A stretch of 60,624 nucleotides of DNA from Bacteroides sp. (GTDB lineage Bacteria; Bacteroidota; Bacteroidia; Bacteroidales; Muribaculaceae). Below the pieces are notes generated by a model. It saw only the letters and a program-made list of their open reading frames with translations, was not told the origin of the DNA and did no database searches. The translations under genes and the position numbers were made by a program. Location: assembly GCA_014802105.1 (NCBI GenBank), contig JAAVCX010000001.1, forward strand, positions 1-60,624, written 5' to 3'. Of this stretch, positions 44,996-54,695 are shown piece by piece (within the stretch, counting starts at the first letter, position 1; every line of letters begins with the position of its first letter).

Positions 44996-46249
44996 TTATC
45001 GCTTGGAGGTGACTTCCTTCTCGTATTTCTCGATTTCGGGAACGAAGGTCTCGCCGACGGGAACGTTGTTCTTGAGGCAGAACATGTCGTAGACAGCGTT
45101 CCAGGGGAGGTTCTTGCACTCCTCGAGGATGGCGAGACGCTGGAAATACTGGCCGGCGAGCTCATATTTGCGGAGCATCTCGGTGGGCTCGAGCAGGGCG
45201 CGGAGCATACACTTCTGAGCGGCACGGCTACCGATTACGTAGGCACCGATGCGGTTGAGGGTACCGTCGAAGTAGTCGAGGCCGTAGTGTACGCGGTTGA
45301 GGGCGCCTGCGCGGACGATCTCGCTGAAGAGGTCGAGGGTGGGGTCGTCCATGATGGTGACATGGTCGGAGTCCCAGCGGATGGGGCGCGAGACGTGGAG
45401 CATCAGCTCGGGCACATAGAGCAACATGGCTGAAACCTTGTCGGCTACGCTCTCGGTGGGGTGGAAGTGGCCGGTGTCGAGGGTGATCATCATGTTGTTT
45501 TTGGCGGCGTAGGCGGTGTAGAAGTCGTTTGAGCCTACGGTGTAGCTCTCGAGACCGATACCGAATACCTTTGACTCAACACAGTCTTTCATCCAGTCGT
45601 AGCGGTGCTCGAAGATCTGGTCGAGGGAGTCCTTGAGGAGCTCGCGGTAGTAGTAGCGGTTGACGGTGATGTCTTTGGAGCCGTCGTGTACCCAGGTGTT
45701 CATGATACAGGGATCCTGCTGGGCCTCACCGATGGCCTGGGAGATGGCGCGGCAACGCTTGGAGTGCTCGATCCAGAAGTCGCGTATGCCCTTGTCGGGG
45801 TTGGAGAGGGAGAGGTCGCCGCTCTTGGAGTGGGAGAAAGAGGTGGAGTTGAAGTCGAGCTTGATGTCGTTGGCTTTACCCCAGTCGATCCAGCTCTGGA
45901 AGTGTTCTACCGAGCACTGGTCGCGATCGACGTATTTGCCGCCGAAGTCGCCGTAGATCTCGTGGAGGTTAAGACGGTGCTTGCCGGGGATGAGCGACAT
46001 GGCATAGAGGATGTCGGCGCGGAGCTCGTCGATATTGCGGGCTTTGCCGGGATAGTTGCCGTTGACCTGGATGCCGCCGGTGAGTGAGCCGCCCTGGTTC
46101 TCGAAGCCGGCTACGTCGTCGGCCTGCCAGCAGTGCATGCTCAGGTGGAAGTCCTGCATCTGGTCGAGGACTTTGTCGGTGTCGATGCCGAGAGCGGCGT
46201 AGCGCTCGCGGGCGATTTCGTAGGCTTTCTTGATGAGTTCTTCTTTCAT
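44996..46249 (-). CDS. rhaA: L-rhamnose isomerase
   Basis: Converts L-rhamnose to L-rhamnulose (called rhaI in Bacteroides). The 417-residue TIM-barrel protein contains VLDQMQDFHLSMHCWQADDV near the N-terminus, LDFNSTSFSHSKSGDLSLSN, and the metal-ligand region MITLDTGHFHPTE and WDSDHVTIMDD. Length equals the known enzymes. It lies 43 bases after rhaB. Its 3' end abuts the inserted repeat unit, which separates it from rhaT. Confidence 0.95.
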   Translation of the reverse strand: MKEELIKKAYEIARERYAALGIDTDKVLDQMQDFHLSMHCWQADDVAGFENQGGSLTGGIQVNGNYPGKARNIDELRADILYAMSLIPGKHRLNLHEIYGDFGGKYVDRDQCSVEHFQSWIDWGKANDIKLDFNSTSFSHSKSGDLSLSNPDKGIRDFWIEHSKRCRAISQAIGEAQQDPCIMNTWVHDGSKDITVNRYYYRELLKDSLDQIFEHRYDWMKDCVESKVFGIGLESYTVGSNDFYTAYAAKNNMMITLDTGHFHPTESVADKVSAMLLYVPELMLHVSRPIRWDSDHVTIMDDPTLDLFSEIVRAGALNRVHYGLDYFDGTLNRIGAYVIGSRAAQKCMLRALLEPTEMLRKYELAGQYFQRLAILEECKNLPWNAVYDMFCLKNNVPVGETFVPEIEKYEKEVTSKR

Positions 46250-46292
46250 GGTAGAAATTGAGTTTTATATTGTTTGAGATAAGTTGATCGGA

Positions 46293-47726
46293 TTATTTAG
46301 AGGGGGTGTAGCTCACGGTCTCGGTGGAGCGTGAGGCGATCTCCCTCATGCGGCTCAGGGAGTCGGCGCGGCCGGTGCCGCGGAGCTGTACGAGCACGTT
46401 GCCCAGGGCGGTACATTCGGCGGGGCCGGCCACGACGGGGAGTGAGGTCTCGTCGGCGAGCATCTGCATCAGGTGGCTGTTGCGCGAGCCTCCGCCGATG
46501 ACGTGGAGACGGTCGACGCTCACGGGCGAGAGCTCCTTGAGCCATCCGAGCACTTCGCCTACCCTGCAGGCGAGGCTGCGGTAGATGACGCGGATGAAGT
46601 CGGCGCTTGTCTCGGGCACTTCCTGGCCGTGGAGACGACAGTAGTCGGTGATGGCGTCGACCATCGAGGGGGGATTGGCAAAGGTGGGATCGTCGGGGTT
46701 GATGACCGACTGGCAGGAGCTGTCGTGGCAGGAGGCGGCCAGGGCTGAGATGTCGGCGTCCTGAAGCCCCATCTCGGCTCTCACGCGCTCAAAGATCCAG
46801 AGGCCGCAGATGTTTTTGAGCAGACGGGTGGTGGAGTCGATGCCACCCTCGTTGGTGAAGTTGTATGCCAGCGCTTTGGGGCCGCTCTCGTGAACCGGAC
46901 TCTCGACGCCGAAGAGTGCCCAGGTGCCACATGAGAGGTAGGCATAGCGCTCGTCGGGGGTGGGCACTCCGATGACAGCCGAGGCGGTGTCGTGGCCGGC
47001 TACGGCGATGACCTTGACGGCTCCGAGGCCTGTGGCGGCCTGCACCTGGGGGGTGAGGGTGCCTATCTCCTGTCCGGGCTGCACCATGGGGCCGAATTTT
47101 GAGCGAGGGAGGCCCAGCTTCTCGAGGAGCACTTCGTCGAAGTCGCCGGTGGCCAGATTGAGCATCTGGGAGGTTGAGGCTACGGTAAACTCGGTCACTG
47201 CCACGCCTGTGAGCATATAGATCAGGGCGTCGGGCATGAAGAGGATCTTGTCGGCTGCGTCGAGCACCCCGGCTCCGGCCTCGCGGAGGGTGTTGAGCTG
47301 GAACAGGGTGTTGAAGTCCATGAACTGTATGCCGGTGGTGGCATAGACCATTTCCTTGGAGAGCTTAGTGGCCGAGAATTTCTCGACGGCGCCCTCGGTG
47401 TGGGTGTCGCGATAGCAGTAGGGTAGGCCTGCGAGCGATCCGTCGGCATAGAAGTAGGCCACGTCACAGCCCCAGGTGTCGATGCCTATCGACGAGAGCG
47501 CGGGGAGGTCGTGGTCTGTTATATATGTGGCTGCGGCCTTGAGGGCGTTGAGCACTTCCTGATAGATATATGGGAGGTTCCAGTGGAGATGTCCCGCAAT
47601 GGGGAGCATGGGGTAGTGGAAACGGGTGAGCTCGGTCATGTCGACACGCTCGCCGTCATAGGTGGCTATGATAGAGCGACCTGAGGTGGCCCCGAGGTCG
47701 ATAGCCAGATGGATAGTTTTTGTCAT
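46293..47726 (-). CDS. rhaB: rhamnulokinase
   Basis: Phosphorylates L-rhamnulose with ATP. The 477-residue FGGY-family kinase has the N-terminal phosphate-binding motif LAIDLGATSGRSI, SSIGIDTWGCDVAYF, and the C-terminal ADP-binding block LHVIGGGSRNSHLMQMLAD. It is the first gene of the rhamnose operon. No rhaR-type AraC regulator is in the window; a -7 element lies about 60 bases upstream. Confidence 0.94.
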   Translation of the reverse strand: MTKTIHLAIDLGATSGRSIIATYDGERVDMTELTRFHYPMLPIAGHLHWNLPYIYQEVLNALKAAATYITDHDLPALSSIGIDTWGCDVAYFYADGSLAGLPYCYRDTHTEGAVEKFSATKLSKEMVYATTGIQFMDFNTLFQLNTLREAGAGVLDAADKILFMPDALIYMLTGVAVTEFTVASTSQMLNLATGDFDEVLLEKLGLPRSKFGPMVQPGQEIGTLTPQVQAATGLGAVKVIAVAGHDTASAVIGVPTPDERYAYLSCGTWALFGVESPVHESGPKALAYNFTNEGGIDSTTRLLKNICGLWIFERVRAEMGLQDADISALAASCHDSSCQSVINPDDPTFANPPSMVDAITDYCRLHGQEVPETSADFIRVIYRSLACRVGEVLGWLKELSPVSVDRLHVIGGGSRNSHLMQMLADETSLPVVAGPAECTALGNVLVQLRGTGRADSLSRMREIASRSTETVSYTPSK

Positions 47727-47760
47727 GGTAATATAGACTGCTGTTAGAGACGTGAGTTAA

Positions 47761-47774
47761 GGGAACGTTTTCCC
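47761..47774. promoter_or_regulatory. short dyad between rhaB and gluQ
   Basis: GGGAA-CGTT-TTCCC lies between the predicted rhaB start site and the gene, close to the divergent + strand -7 TACTTTTG (47775-47782). It could be an operator, but arms are only five bases. Confidence 0.25.
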
Positions 47775-47785
47775 TACTTTTGCCC

Positions 47786-47793
47786 CAAAGTTA
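47786..47793 (-). promoter_or_regulatory. -7 element of the rhamnose operon
   Basis: TAACTTTG on the minus strand, about 60 bases before the rhaB ATG; a TTTC at the -33 position is only a partial match. Confidence 0.5.
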
Positions 47794-47828
47794 CGAATAT
47801 TACTGCGATTATGAAATTAAAAAAACTG

Positions 47829-47836
47829 TAAATTTG
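47829..47836 (+). promoter_or_regulatory. -7 element of gluQ
   Basis: TAAATTTG, about 60 bases before the ATG at 47897; a second candidate TACTTTTG is at 47775-47782. Confidence 0.45.
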
Positions 47837-47896
47837 CAGTCGGTATGTTTAAAACCCGTCACCGGGAGCATTGAAGTAACAAAATTTTCGTCAGTT

Positions 47897-48847
47897 ATGG
47901 CAGATTATAACGTCAAGACAGTCAAGGGGCGGTTTGCGCCTTCGCCGAGCGGCAGGATGCACCTGGGCAATCTTTTTTCGGCAATGGCCTCGTGGGCTTC
48001 GACACGCAGCCGAGGGGGGCGATGGTTGTTGCGCATAGAGGATCTTGATCCCCAGCGCAGCAAACCTCAGTGGAGCCGGTGGATAGAAGATGATCTGGCG
48101 TGGCTCGGTCTCGACTGGGACGAGGGGGGCACTCAAGGCTCGGGCGACGCCGGGCCTTATATGCAGAGCCGGAGAGGGGAGGTCTATGAGGAGTGTCTGA
48201 GCCGTCTCGTGGAGGCCGGTTATTGCTATCCGTGCAGTTGCCGGCGAGCCGATCTGCTGGCTACTCAGGCTCCCCATCAGAGCGACGGGCGTGTGATCTA
48301 CGGAGGGCGATGCCGTCCGCCTCAGATGCCGTGTCGTTGTGAACCGCGTCGGGGCGAGGCCTTGAGGCTCTGGGTGAGACCCGGCGAGGAGATAGAGTTC
48401 CGTGACAGGGTGTATGGCCGGCAGAGGGTCGATGTGGCCCGCGATTGTGGCGATTTTATAGTGAGACGCGGCGACGGAGCCTGGAGCTATCAGCTTGCGG
48501 TGGTGGCCGATGATGCACTGATGGGCGTGACCGAGGTGGTCAGAGGTCACGATCTGTTGTTGTCGGCGGCTCAGCAGATCTATGTGGGGCGGCTTCTCGG
48601 ATTTGAAGAACCGGCCTACGCTCATGTGCCGTTGATATGTAACGCTCAGGGTGTGAGACTCTCCAAACGTGACGGTGCCTTGGGTATGGAGGAGCTGCGC
48701 AGACGCTACACCCCCTTCGAGTTGCTGGGCTATCTCGCTTGGCTCGGCGGGCAGATACCTGTCGCCGAGAGGCTTACCCCCTCAGATCTCGCCTCCATCT
48801 GGGACTGGTCGAAAATGCCTCAGACTCCTACGATAGAGATAAAATAA
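47897..48847 (+). CDS. gluQ: glutamyl-Q tRNA(Asp) synthetase
   Basis: A 316-residue truncated glutamyl-tRNA synthetase paralogue that attaches glutamate to queuosine in tRNA(Asp). It has the class I HIGH-type motif SPSGRMHLGN and the KMSKS-type RLSKRDGA but ends soon after, lacking the anticodon-binding domain of GltX. Zinc ligands fit the GluQ-RS pattern: Cys113, Cys115, Tyr135 and Cys139. I used the ATG at 47897 (MADYNVKTVKGRFAPSP); the longer frame from 47780 would span both candidate promoters. It is divergent from rhaB and has no functional link to it. Confidence 0.9.
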   Translation: MADYNVKTVKGRFAPSPSGRMHLGNLFSAMASWASTRSRGGRWLLRIEDLDPQRSKPQWSRWIEDDLAWLGLDWDEGGTQGSGDAGPYMQSRRGEVYEECLSRLVEAGYCYPCSCRRADLLATQAPHQSDGRVIYGGRCRPPQMPCRCEPRRGEALRLWVRPGEEIEFRDRVYGRQRVDVARDCGDFIVRRGDGAWSYQLAVVADDALMGVTEVVRGHDLLLSAAQQIYVGRLLGFEEPAYAHVPLICNAQGVRLSKRDGALGMEELRRRYTPFELLGYLAWLGGQIPVAERLTPSDLASIWDWSKMPQTPTIEIK

Positions 48848-48849
48848 AG

Positions 48850-48909
48850 GTCAAGTTGTCAAAATGACAACTTGACAACTTGACAAGATGTCATCTTGGC
48901 ATCTTGTCA
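48850..48909. repeat. 8-bp microsatellite array with two nested palindromes, copy 3
   Basis: Period-8 units (GACAACTT, GACAACTT, GACAAGAT, GTCATCTT, GGCATCTT, GTCAT) lie between gluQ and the SGNH gene. They form a 12-bp inverted repeat (48850-48861 with 48865-48876, loop AAA) and a 10-bp one (48881-48890 with 48900-48909), so the array could end both convergent transcripts. Confidence 0.85.
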
Positions 48910-48939
48910 TTAAATAATAAAAATTTAAGCCGGGGGGAG

Positions 48940-49650
48940 CTACTTGTTGAGTACCTGAAGGACTTGGTCGGCGATGGCTGTCATGCCGGCCCGGGAGGGA
49001 TGGGAGGCTTTTTTGTCGATGTCGTGGAGCCAGATGACGGGGACTGAATAGTGGTCACAGACTGTGCGTATTGCGTCGTTGACGCTCTCGGTGAGATCGC
49101 TGTTGGCTATGAAATAAATGTCTGTGCCGGGAAAACGCTCGGTAGCTTCGCGCAGGAGTATGCCCAGCGCGGGGCGGAGTTCATAGTAGTGGCCGCGTGT
49201 GAGCCCTGAATAGGTGTATTCTCCCAAGGGGACTTTGGCCCAGCAGTCGTTGGTGGCACCGAAGATCAGGAGTATGTCGGGCGATCCGAGTTTGTCGAGG
49301 CGGGTGATGAACGAGCGGTCGGAGTAGTCGTCGCCTCGATAGCCGGTATAGGATATGGTCGATCCGCTCCAGGAGTTATTGCATCCGAGTATATAGCCTC
49401 CGCGGTCGATCACTTGCCACCACCAGGTCTGACGCACATTGTCGACATCGGTGCGTTTGGGGTCGGGGTTGGTGTTGTACCAGCAGTCATAGCCGGCGGG
49501 TATGTGCCCCTCGAAAGTCGAATAGGAGTCTCCGAGGATACTCACTACCGGCTTGGCCTGTCGGCGAGGCGAGGAGGCATTGACGTCACAGGCCGGGAAG
49601 AGGGTGACGAAGAGTAGAAGCAGGGGGAGGAAAAAACGGTGCATGGTCAT
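48940..49650 (-). CDS. secreted SGNH/GDSL-family hydrolase (probable lipoprotein)
   Basis: A 236-residue exported protein. The N-terminus is hydrophobic and ends at a lipobox-like LFPAC (Cys21). SGNH blocks are ILGDSYSTFEG (nucleophile Ser), a Gly in NNSWSGSTIS, FGATNDCWA (Asn), and DKKASHPSRAG with the catalytic His. It differs from the SGNH protein at 1941-2801 and the two are not close copies. The substrate is not known; deacylation of glycans is the usual activity. A second in-frame ATG at 49644 is possible. Confidence 0.82.
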   Translation of the reverse strand: MTMHRFFLPLLLLFVTLFPACDVNASSPRRQAKPVVSILGDSYSTFEGHIPAGYDCWYNTNPDPKRTDVDNVRQTWWWQVIDRGGYILGCNNSWSGSTISYTGYRGDDYSDRSFITRLDKLGSPDILLIFGATNDCWAKVPLGEYTYSGLTRGHYYELRPALGILLREATERFPGTDIYFIANSDLTESVNDAIRTVCDHYSVPVIWLHDIDKKASHPSRAGMTAIADQVLQVLNK

Positions 49651-49728
49651 GGTTTAGAAATGGGTTAAGCAAAGGATTTTTAGATTGCCTGAAAGGCACG
49701 GGAGCTGAGCCAAAGGCCCGATGACGTA

Positions 49729-50079
49729 TCAGACCTTGAGGGCGTTGCGCACACGCTGCCACACAGAGTCAGGCTCATCCTGGAGCTTGAGGTGGATATT
49801 CACCTCGGGCTTCTCTTTATGGAGGAAGATGATGGCCGAGTGGAGCACAATAGCGAGCTGGGTCTCGAAGTTGACCAGGGCGTTGATGTTGCGCAGGGGT
49901 ATGTTGGAGAAGGGGGAGGAGGGGTCGACACTGCCGATATAGAGGGCGTCCTCATCGATGAAGATGCCGTGGTTGTCGATGGCGGTGTCGAAGAGCAGAC
50001 CGATGTCGAGCTCGTCGGGGCTTTTGGGGGGACGAGCGTACTGGCGGTAGAGAGTCTTTATGACGTCTTTGGTAACCAT
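49729..50079 (-). CDS. conserved hypothetical protein
   Basis: A 116-residue acidic protein I do not recognise. It has no signal peptide or membrane span. Alternating hydrophobic strands (GIFIDEDALYIGSV, INALVNFETQLAIVLHSAIIFL) suggest an alpha/beta fold. Coding potential is supported by a full-length frame with codon use like its neighbours and 78 bases to the next gene downstream. It is on the same strand as the methylmalonyl-CoA decarboxylase operon but lies beyond that operon's terminator. Confidence 0.6.
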   Translation of the reverse strand: MVTKDVIKTLYRQYARPPKSPDELDIGLLFDTAIDNHGIFIDEDALYIGSVDPSSPFSNIPLRNINALVNFETQLAIVLHSAIIFLHKEKPEVNIHLKLQDEPDSVWQRVRNALKV

Positions 50080-50472
50080 GTCCGATGGGTAGTTGAGGGG
50101 GTGAATCTTATTAGGCAGAGACAGGAGTGATTGTTTGGAAAGGGGTTGTCACGTGAGGGTGACCGAGGAGATAGAGTGGCGTTGGAAACGGGAGGGAGAG
50201 ATTGGCGTTTCAGTCAGTATCCGGTTTGTTTGAAAATTAAACACTCCATGGGTGAAGATAGTTTTTATGTCAGGCCAAAAAATTATAAAAATTTTCAGGC
50301 TACCATCAGGTCTTCGAACAACAGGGTTTCGGGGAGGGGTGTCAGGTTGTAGTGTAAATGCTGTTGCGGGATAGACCCTTTTAAAAGAGTCAGGAGCGAG
50401 CCCCGGTAGATGGAAGGGCTGCACTCCTGACTGTAAAGGGGTATGGGTCAGGCCCTGAGAGACAGGGCAGGA
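50080..50472. other. 393-base gap before the decarboxylase operon end
   Basis: Apart from the operon terminator (50383-50432) I see no gene or clear promoter. There is an AT-rich patch at about 50270-50300. Short frames on both strands have no recognisable features. Confidence 0.6.
50383..50432 (-). terminator. terminator of the methylmalonyl-CoA decarboxylase operon
   Basis: Minus strand: an interrupted stem (AGTCAGGAG...GGGC with GCCC...CTCCTGACT, 50388-50432) followed by CTTTT. Confidence 0.75.
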
Positions 50473-51630
50473 TCAGGCAAGGAAGCCGAGAAGCACACCG
50501 GCAGCTACGGCCGAGCCGATCACACCGGCTACGTTAGGGCCCATGGCGTGCATGAGCAGGTAGTTGGTGGGATCATACTCCAGACCGAGGTTGTTGGAGA
50601 TACGTGCCGACATCGGGACGGCCGAGACGCCGGCGTTGCCGATGAGGGGGTTGATCTTTTTGCTCTTAGGCAGGAAGATGTTGAAGATCTTGACAAAGAT
50701 CACACCGCTTGCCGAGGCTATGACGAAGGCCATGAAGCCGAGCAGGAAGATGCGTATCGTCTCGGAGGTAAGGAACTCCGAGGCCTGGGTGGAGGCGCCC
50801 ACGGTCATGCCCAGCAGGATTGTGACTATGTCGGTCAGAGCGTTGGAGGCGGTCTTGGCCAGACGGTTGGTTACGCCACACTCGCGGAGCAGGTTGCCGA
50901 AGAAGAGCATACCGAGCAGGGGTATGCCCGAGGGCACTACGAAGCAGGTGAGGATCATGCCGACGATCGGGAAGATGATCTTCTCGTTCTGGGAGACGGC
51001 ACGGGCGGGCTTCATCTTGATGAGGCGCTCGTTGTGGGTAGTCAGCAGGCGCATCAGCGGCGGCTGTATCACGGGCACCAGAGCCATGTAGGAGTAGGCC
51101 GAGACGGCGATCGCACCCATCAGGTTGGGGGCGAGCTTGGAGCTCAGGAAGATGGCTGTCGGGCCGTCGGCTCCGCCGATGATTGCGATTGCACCGGCCT
51201 GGTCGGGGGCGAAGCCCAGGAGCAGGGCCACCATATAGGCTCCGAAGATACCAAACTGGGCGGCTGCGCCGATGAGCATGAGCTTGGGATTGGCGATCAG
51301 GGCCGAGAAGTCGGTCATGGCGCCGATGCCGAGGAAGATCAGCGGGGGATACCATCCGGCGCTCACACCGTTGTAGAGGATGTTGAGCACCGAGCCCTCC
51401 TCATAGATGCCTATCTCGAGGCCTGCGGTGGTGTTGAAGGGAATATTGCCTATCAGGATACCAAATCCGATCGGCACCAGGAGCATGGGCTCGAAGTTCT
51501 TCTTGATGGCAAGCCAGATGAAGAAGAGACCTACGAGGAGCATCACCAGGTGTTCCCACGTTGCATTGTAGAAACCTGTGAGATGCCAGAACTCCTGAAG
51601 GTTCTGCATGATAAATTCTCCAAAATCCAT
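50473..51630 (-). CDS. mmdB: sodium-translocating decarboxylase, beta subunit
   Basis: The membrane subunit that decarboxylates carboxybiotin and pumps Na+ out of the cell. The 385-residue protein has about nine hydrophobic segments and the conserved OadB/MmdB blocks GFGILIGNIPFN, FLGIGAMTDFSALIANPK and GGADGPTAIFLSSKLAP (containing the conserved Asp of the Na+ site), plus GNAGVSAVPMSARI. It is the last gene of mce-mmdA-oadG-mmdC-mmdB. Assignment to methylmalonyl-CoA, not oxaloacetate, rests on the operon's mce and mmdA genes. Confidence 0.93.
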   Translation of the reverse strand: MDFGEFIMQNLQEFWHLTGFYNATWEHLVMLLVGLFFIWLAIKKNFEPMLLVPIGFGILIGNIPFNTTAGLEIGIYEEGSVLNILYNGVSAGWYPPLIFLGIGAMTDFSALIANPKLMLIGAAAQFGIFGAYMVALLLGFAPDQAGAIAIIGGADGPTAIFLSSKLAPNLMGAIAVSAYSYMALVPVIQPPLMRLLTTHNERLIKMKPARAVSQNEKIIFPIVGMILTCFVVPSGIPLLGMLFFGNLLRECGVTNRLAKTASNALTDIVTILLGMTVGASTQASEFLTSETIRIFLLGFMAFVIASASGVIFVKIFNIFLPKSKKINPLIGNAGVSAVPMSARISNNLGLEYDPTNYLLMHAMGPNVAGVIGSAVAAGVLLGFLA

Positions 51631-51667
51631 AGGTAGAGTGAAGTTTACGTTTGTGGAAAAGGAGTCG

Positions 51668-52105
<438 letters not shown>

Positions 52106-52139
52106 GATTGATGTTCAGGAAAAGGGGTTAAGGGGAGTG

Positions 52140-53072
52140 TTAACGGCGAGGGAGCTCGCGCAGAGAGTAGATCTTGGAGCTCCAGGGAGAGTAGGAGCGA
52201 CGTACCTTGGTGATGGTGAGCACGGTGTTCTCGCGGTCATGAGCATCAAGGTGTTCGGCGAGGGCCATGGCTATGGCGGCGATCGCTTCACCCGAGTCGG
52301 CATCGGCGCGACCGTTGGCCGAGAGTGTCTCGGGAGAGTGCTCAGCGAGAGCTTTCTCCTTGGCGCGGGCCGAGATAGTGGCTCCGATGCGGTTGATGAT
52401 GTAGAACGAGAGCGAGAGCACTATCAGAGCTGCAAAGACGATACACATGGCCATGACAGCCATAGCGCCGCCGCGTGCATCCTGCTCGGCAAAGCGTCGT
52501 ATCTTGGGATTTTCGCTCTTGATGATGTTGTTGCTCGAGGGGGTGATGTAGCGGTCGGCCGAGCCGTCGCGCACTTCCCAAGCCTCGGGATTGTTCACTC
52601 CGCCCTCACCGTCGACTTTGCGTGCATAGCTCTGACCGGGGAGCAGCGAGGCAGGCACGATGATCTCGTCGATGAGAGTGCGACCGTCGGCGTCATAGAT
52701 GGCGACATAATTGTCGATGCCGGGGGTGAAGGTGAAGTTGGTGTGGAAAGTGCCTTTCTCATGCTGACCGTCGGCCCAGAAGAGTATGTGCTGACGGGTG
52801 GGTATGTCGGTGTTGACATCGCCCAGGGGGATAGCATAGAGGGTAGGACGGGTCGAGTCGTTGGTGAGGTAGACGCTCGAGATCTCGAGCGGGCCGAAGG
52901 TGGAGTTGAAGAGCTCGATCCAGGCGTTGTAACGACCGAAGTCGTCGACTACGCTTGAGGAGTCGTTCTCGATCATCACCTCGTTGATGCGCAGTCCTCG
53001 CCTTCCCTGGGCCGAGAGGGTCGAGACGGCTGCAAGGGCCACCACGATGAGAGTGAGAAGTCTCTGTTTCAT
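52140..53072 (-). CDS. OadG-like gamma/delta subunit fused to an N-terminal lamin-tail domain
   Basis: A 310-residue protein in the position of the small membrane subunit (OadG/MmdD) of Na+-pumping decarboxylases. A signal peptide (about 1-22) is followed by an extracytoplasmic lamin-tail (LTD) beta domain (about 25-165, with LRINEVMIEN, WIELFN and PGQSYAR). One transmembrane helix comes next (about 205-228), then a cytoplasmic tail containing the OadG-type region. Typical OadG proteins are only 80-120 residues, so the LTD part is an addition; I believe it recurs in Bacteroidales homologues. Its role is unknown. Confidence 0.82.
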   Translation of the reverse strand: MKQRLLTLIVVALAAVSTLSAQGRRGLRINEVMIENDSSSVVDDFGRYNAWIELFNSTFGPLEISSVYLTNDSTRPTLYAIPLGDVNTDIPTRQHILFWADGQHEKGTFHTNFTFTPGIDNYVAIYDADGRTLIDEIIVPASLLPGQSYARKVDGEGGVNNPEAWEVRDGSADRYITPSSNNIIKSENPKIRRFAEQDARGGAMAVMAMCIVFAALIVLSLSFYIINRIGATISARAKEKALAEHSPETLSANGRADADSGEAIAAIAMALAEHLDAHDRENTVLTITKVRRSYSPWSSKIYSLRELPRR

Positions 53073-53104
53073 AATTTGTTATAGAGATGTGGCGGTTGGG
53101 GTTA

Positions 53105-54658
53105 TCACAGGGGGATGTTGCCGTGCTTCTTGGCGGGATTGACTACCTTCTTGGTGGCGAGCTGCTGCAGGGCACGAATGATGCGGAAGCGGGTGTTGCG
53201 GGGCTCGATGACATCGTCGATATATCCGTAGCGTGCGGCGTTGTAGGGGTTGCAGAAGAGCTTGTTGTACTCCTCCTCCTTCTCGGCGAGCACCTTGGCG
53301 GGGTCTTCGGCGGCTTTGGCCTCCTTGGCATAGAGCACTTCGACAGCTCCGGCTCCACCCATTACGGCGATCTCGGCTGTGGGCCATGCGTAGTTCATGT
53401 CGCCGCGCAGTTGCTTGCACGACATCACGATGTGGCTGCCGCCGTAGCTCTTGCGCAGGGTGACGGTGACCTTGGGCACGGTGGCTTCGCCATAGGCATA
53501 GAGCAGCTTGGCGCCGTGGAGGATCACACCGTTATATTCCTGACCGGTGCCGGGGAGGAAGCCGGGGACGTCGACGAGGGTGACCAGGGGAATATTGAAA
53601 GCGTCGCAGAAGCGCACGAAGCGTGCGGCCTTGCGCGAGGCGTTGGAGTCGAGCACGCCGGCGAGATATTTGGGCTGGTTGGCCACGATACCTACGGCCT
53701 GACCGTTGAAGCGGGCAAAGCCGATGATGATGTTCTTGGCATATTCGCGCTGGATCTCCAGAAACTCGCCGTTGTCGATGATTGCGCCGATGACCTCATA
53801 CATGTCGTAGGGCTTGTTGGCCGAGTCGGGGATGATCTCGTTGAGCGAGTCCTCGAGGCGGTCGATGGGGTCGTTACACTCTACCAGCGGCGGCTCCTCG
53901 AGGTTGTTCTGGGGAATGTAGCTGAAGAGCTTGCGGATGATCGAGAGGGTCTCCTCGCCGTCCTCGGCTGCGAAGTGGGCCACGCCGCTCTTCTGGGAGT
54001 GTACGGTGGCGCCTCCCAGAGCCTCCTGGGTCACGTCTTCGCCGGTCACGGTCTTGACCACCTTGGGGCCGGTGAGGAACATATAGGAGATACCCTTGGT
54101 CATGATGGTGAAGTCGGTCAGCGCGGGTGAATATACGGCACCGCCGGCACAGGGGCCGAGGATACCCGAGATCTGGGGGATCACGCCCGAGGCAAGGATG
54201 TTGCGCTGGAAGATCTCAGAGTAGCCGGCGAGGGCGTTGATACCCTCCTGGATGCGCGCGCCGCCCGAGTCGTTGAGGCCGATGACGGGAGCACCCATCT
54301 TCATGGCCATGTCCATGATCTTGCAGATCTTCTGGGCCATGGTCTCGCTGAGCGAGCCGCCAAAGACGGTGAAATCCTGGGCGAAGACATAGACGAGACG
54401 GCCGTCGATAGTGCCGTAGCCGGTCACCACGCCGTCGCCCAGGTAGCTTTTCTTCTCCTGGCCGAAGTTGTGGCAGCGATGGCGCACAAACATGTCGATT
54501 TCCTCAAACGAACCCTCGTCGAGGAGCTGGGCGATGCGCTCGCGGGCAGTGTATTTGCCACGCTCGTGCTGCTTCTGGATGGCTTTTTCGCCGCCACCGA
54601 GGCGAGCCTCCTCGCGCAGGGCGATAAGCTCTTTTACTTTTTCAAGCTGGTTGCTCAT
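53105..54658 (-). CDS. mmdA: methylmalonyl-CoA decarboxylase carboxyltransferase (alpha) subunit
   Basis: A 517-residue acyl-CoA carboxyltransferase of the MmdA/PccB type, which moves the carboxyl group of methylmalonyl-CoA to biotin, releasing propionyl-CoA. Two crotonase-like halves are visible, with [14 protein letters not shown] near the N-terminus, [25 protein letters not shown] in the first half and [19 protein letters not shown] in the second. The C-terminus KKHGNIPL is conserved. It could be annotated as propionyl-CoA carboxylase beta, but the neighbouring pump subunits favour decarboxylase. mce precedes it by 37 bases. Confidence 0.93.
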   Translation of the reverse strand: MSNQLEKVKELIALREEARLGGGEKAIQKQHERGKYTARERIAQLLDEGSFEEIDMFVRHRCHNFGQEKKSYLGDGVVTGYGTIDGRLVYVFAQDFTVFGGSLSETMAQKICKIMDMAMKMGAPVIGLNDSGGARIQEGINALAGYSEIFQRNILASGVIPQISGILGPCAGGAVYSPALTDFTIMTKGISYMFLTGPKVVKTVTGEDVTQEALGGATVHSQKSGVAHFAAEDGEETLSIIRKLFSYIPQNNLEEPPLVECNDPIDRLEDSLNEIIPDSANKPYDMYEVIGAIIDNGEFLEIQREYAKNIIIGFARFNGQAVGIVANQPKYLAGVLDSNASRKAARFVRFCDAFNIPLVTLVDVPGFLPGTGQEYNGVILHGAKLLYAYGEATVPKVTVTLRKSYGGSHIVMSCKQLRGDMNYAWPTAEIAVMGGAGAVEVLYAKEAKAAEDPAKVLAEKEEEYNKLFCNPYNAARYGYIDDVIEPRNTRFRIIRALQQLATKKVVNPAKKHGNIPL

Positions 54659-54695
54659 TGTGCTTTCAGTGATATGAGTGGGGGAGGGAGTTTAT

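Noticed and set aside
50149-50424. Small frames on both strands in the gap before mmdB
   Set aside because: Low-complexity, no recognisable start context or family; one crosses the operon terminator.
53087-54130. 347-codon + strand frame opposite mmdA
   Set aside because: Antisense shadow of a well-supported carboxyltransferase gene.
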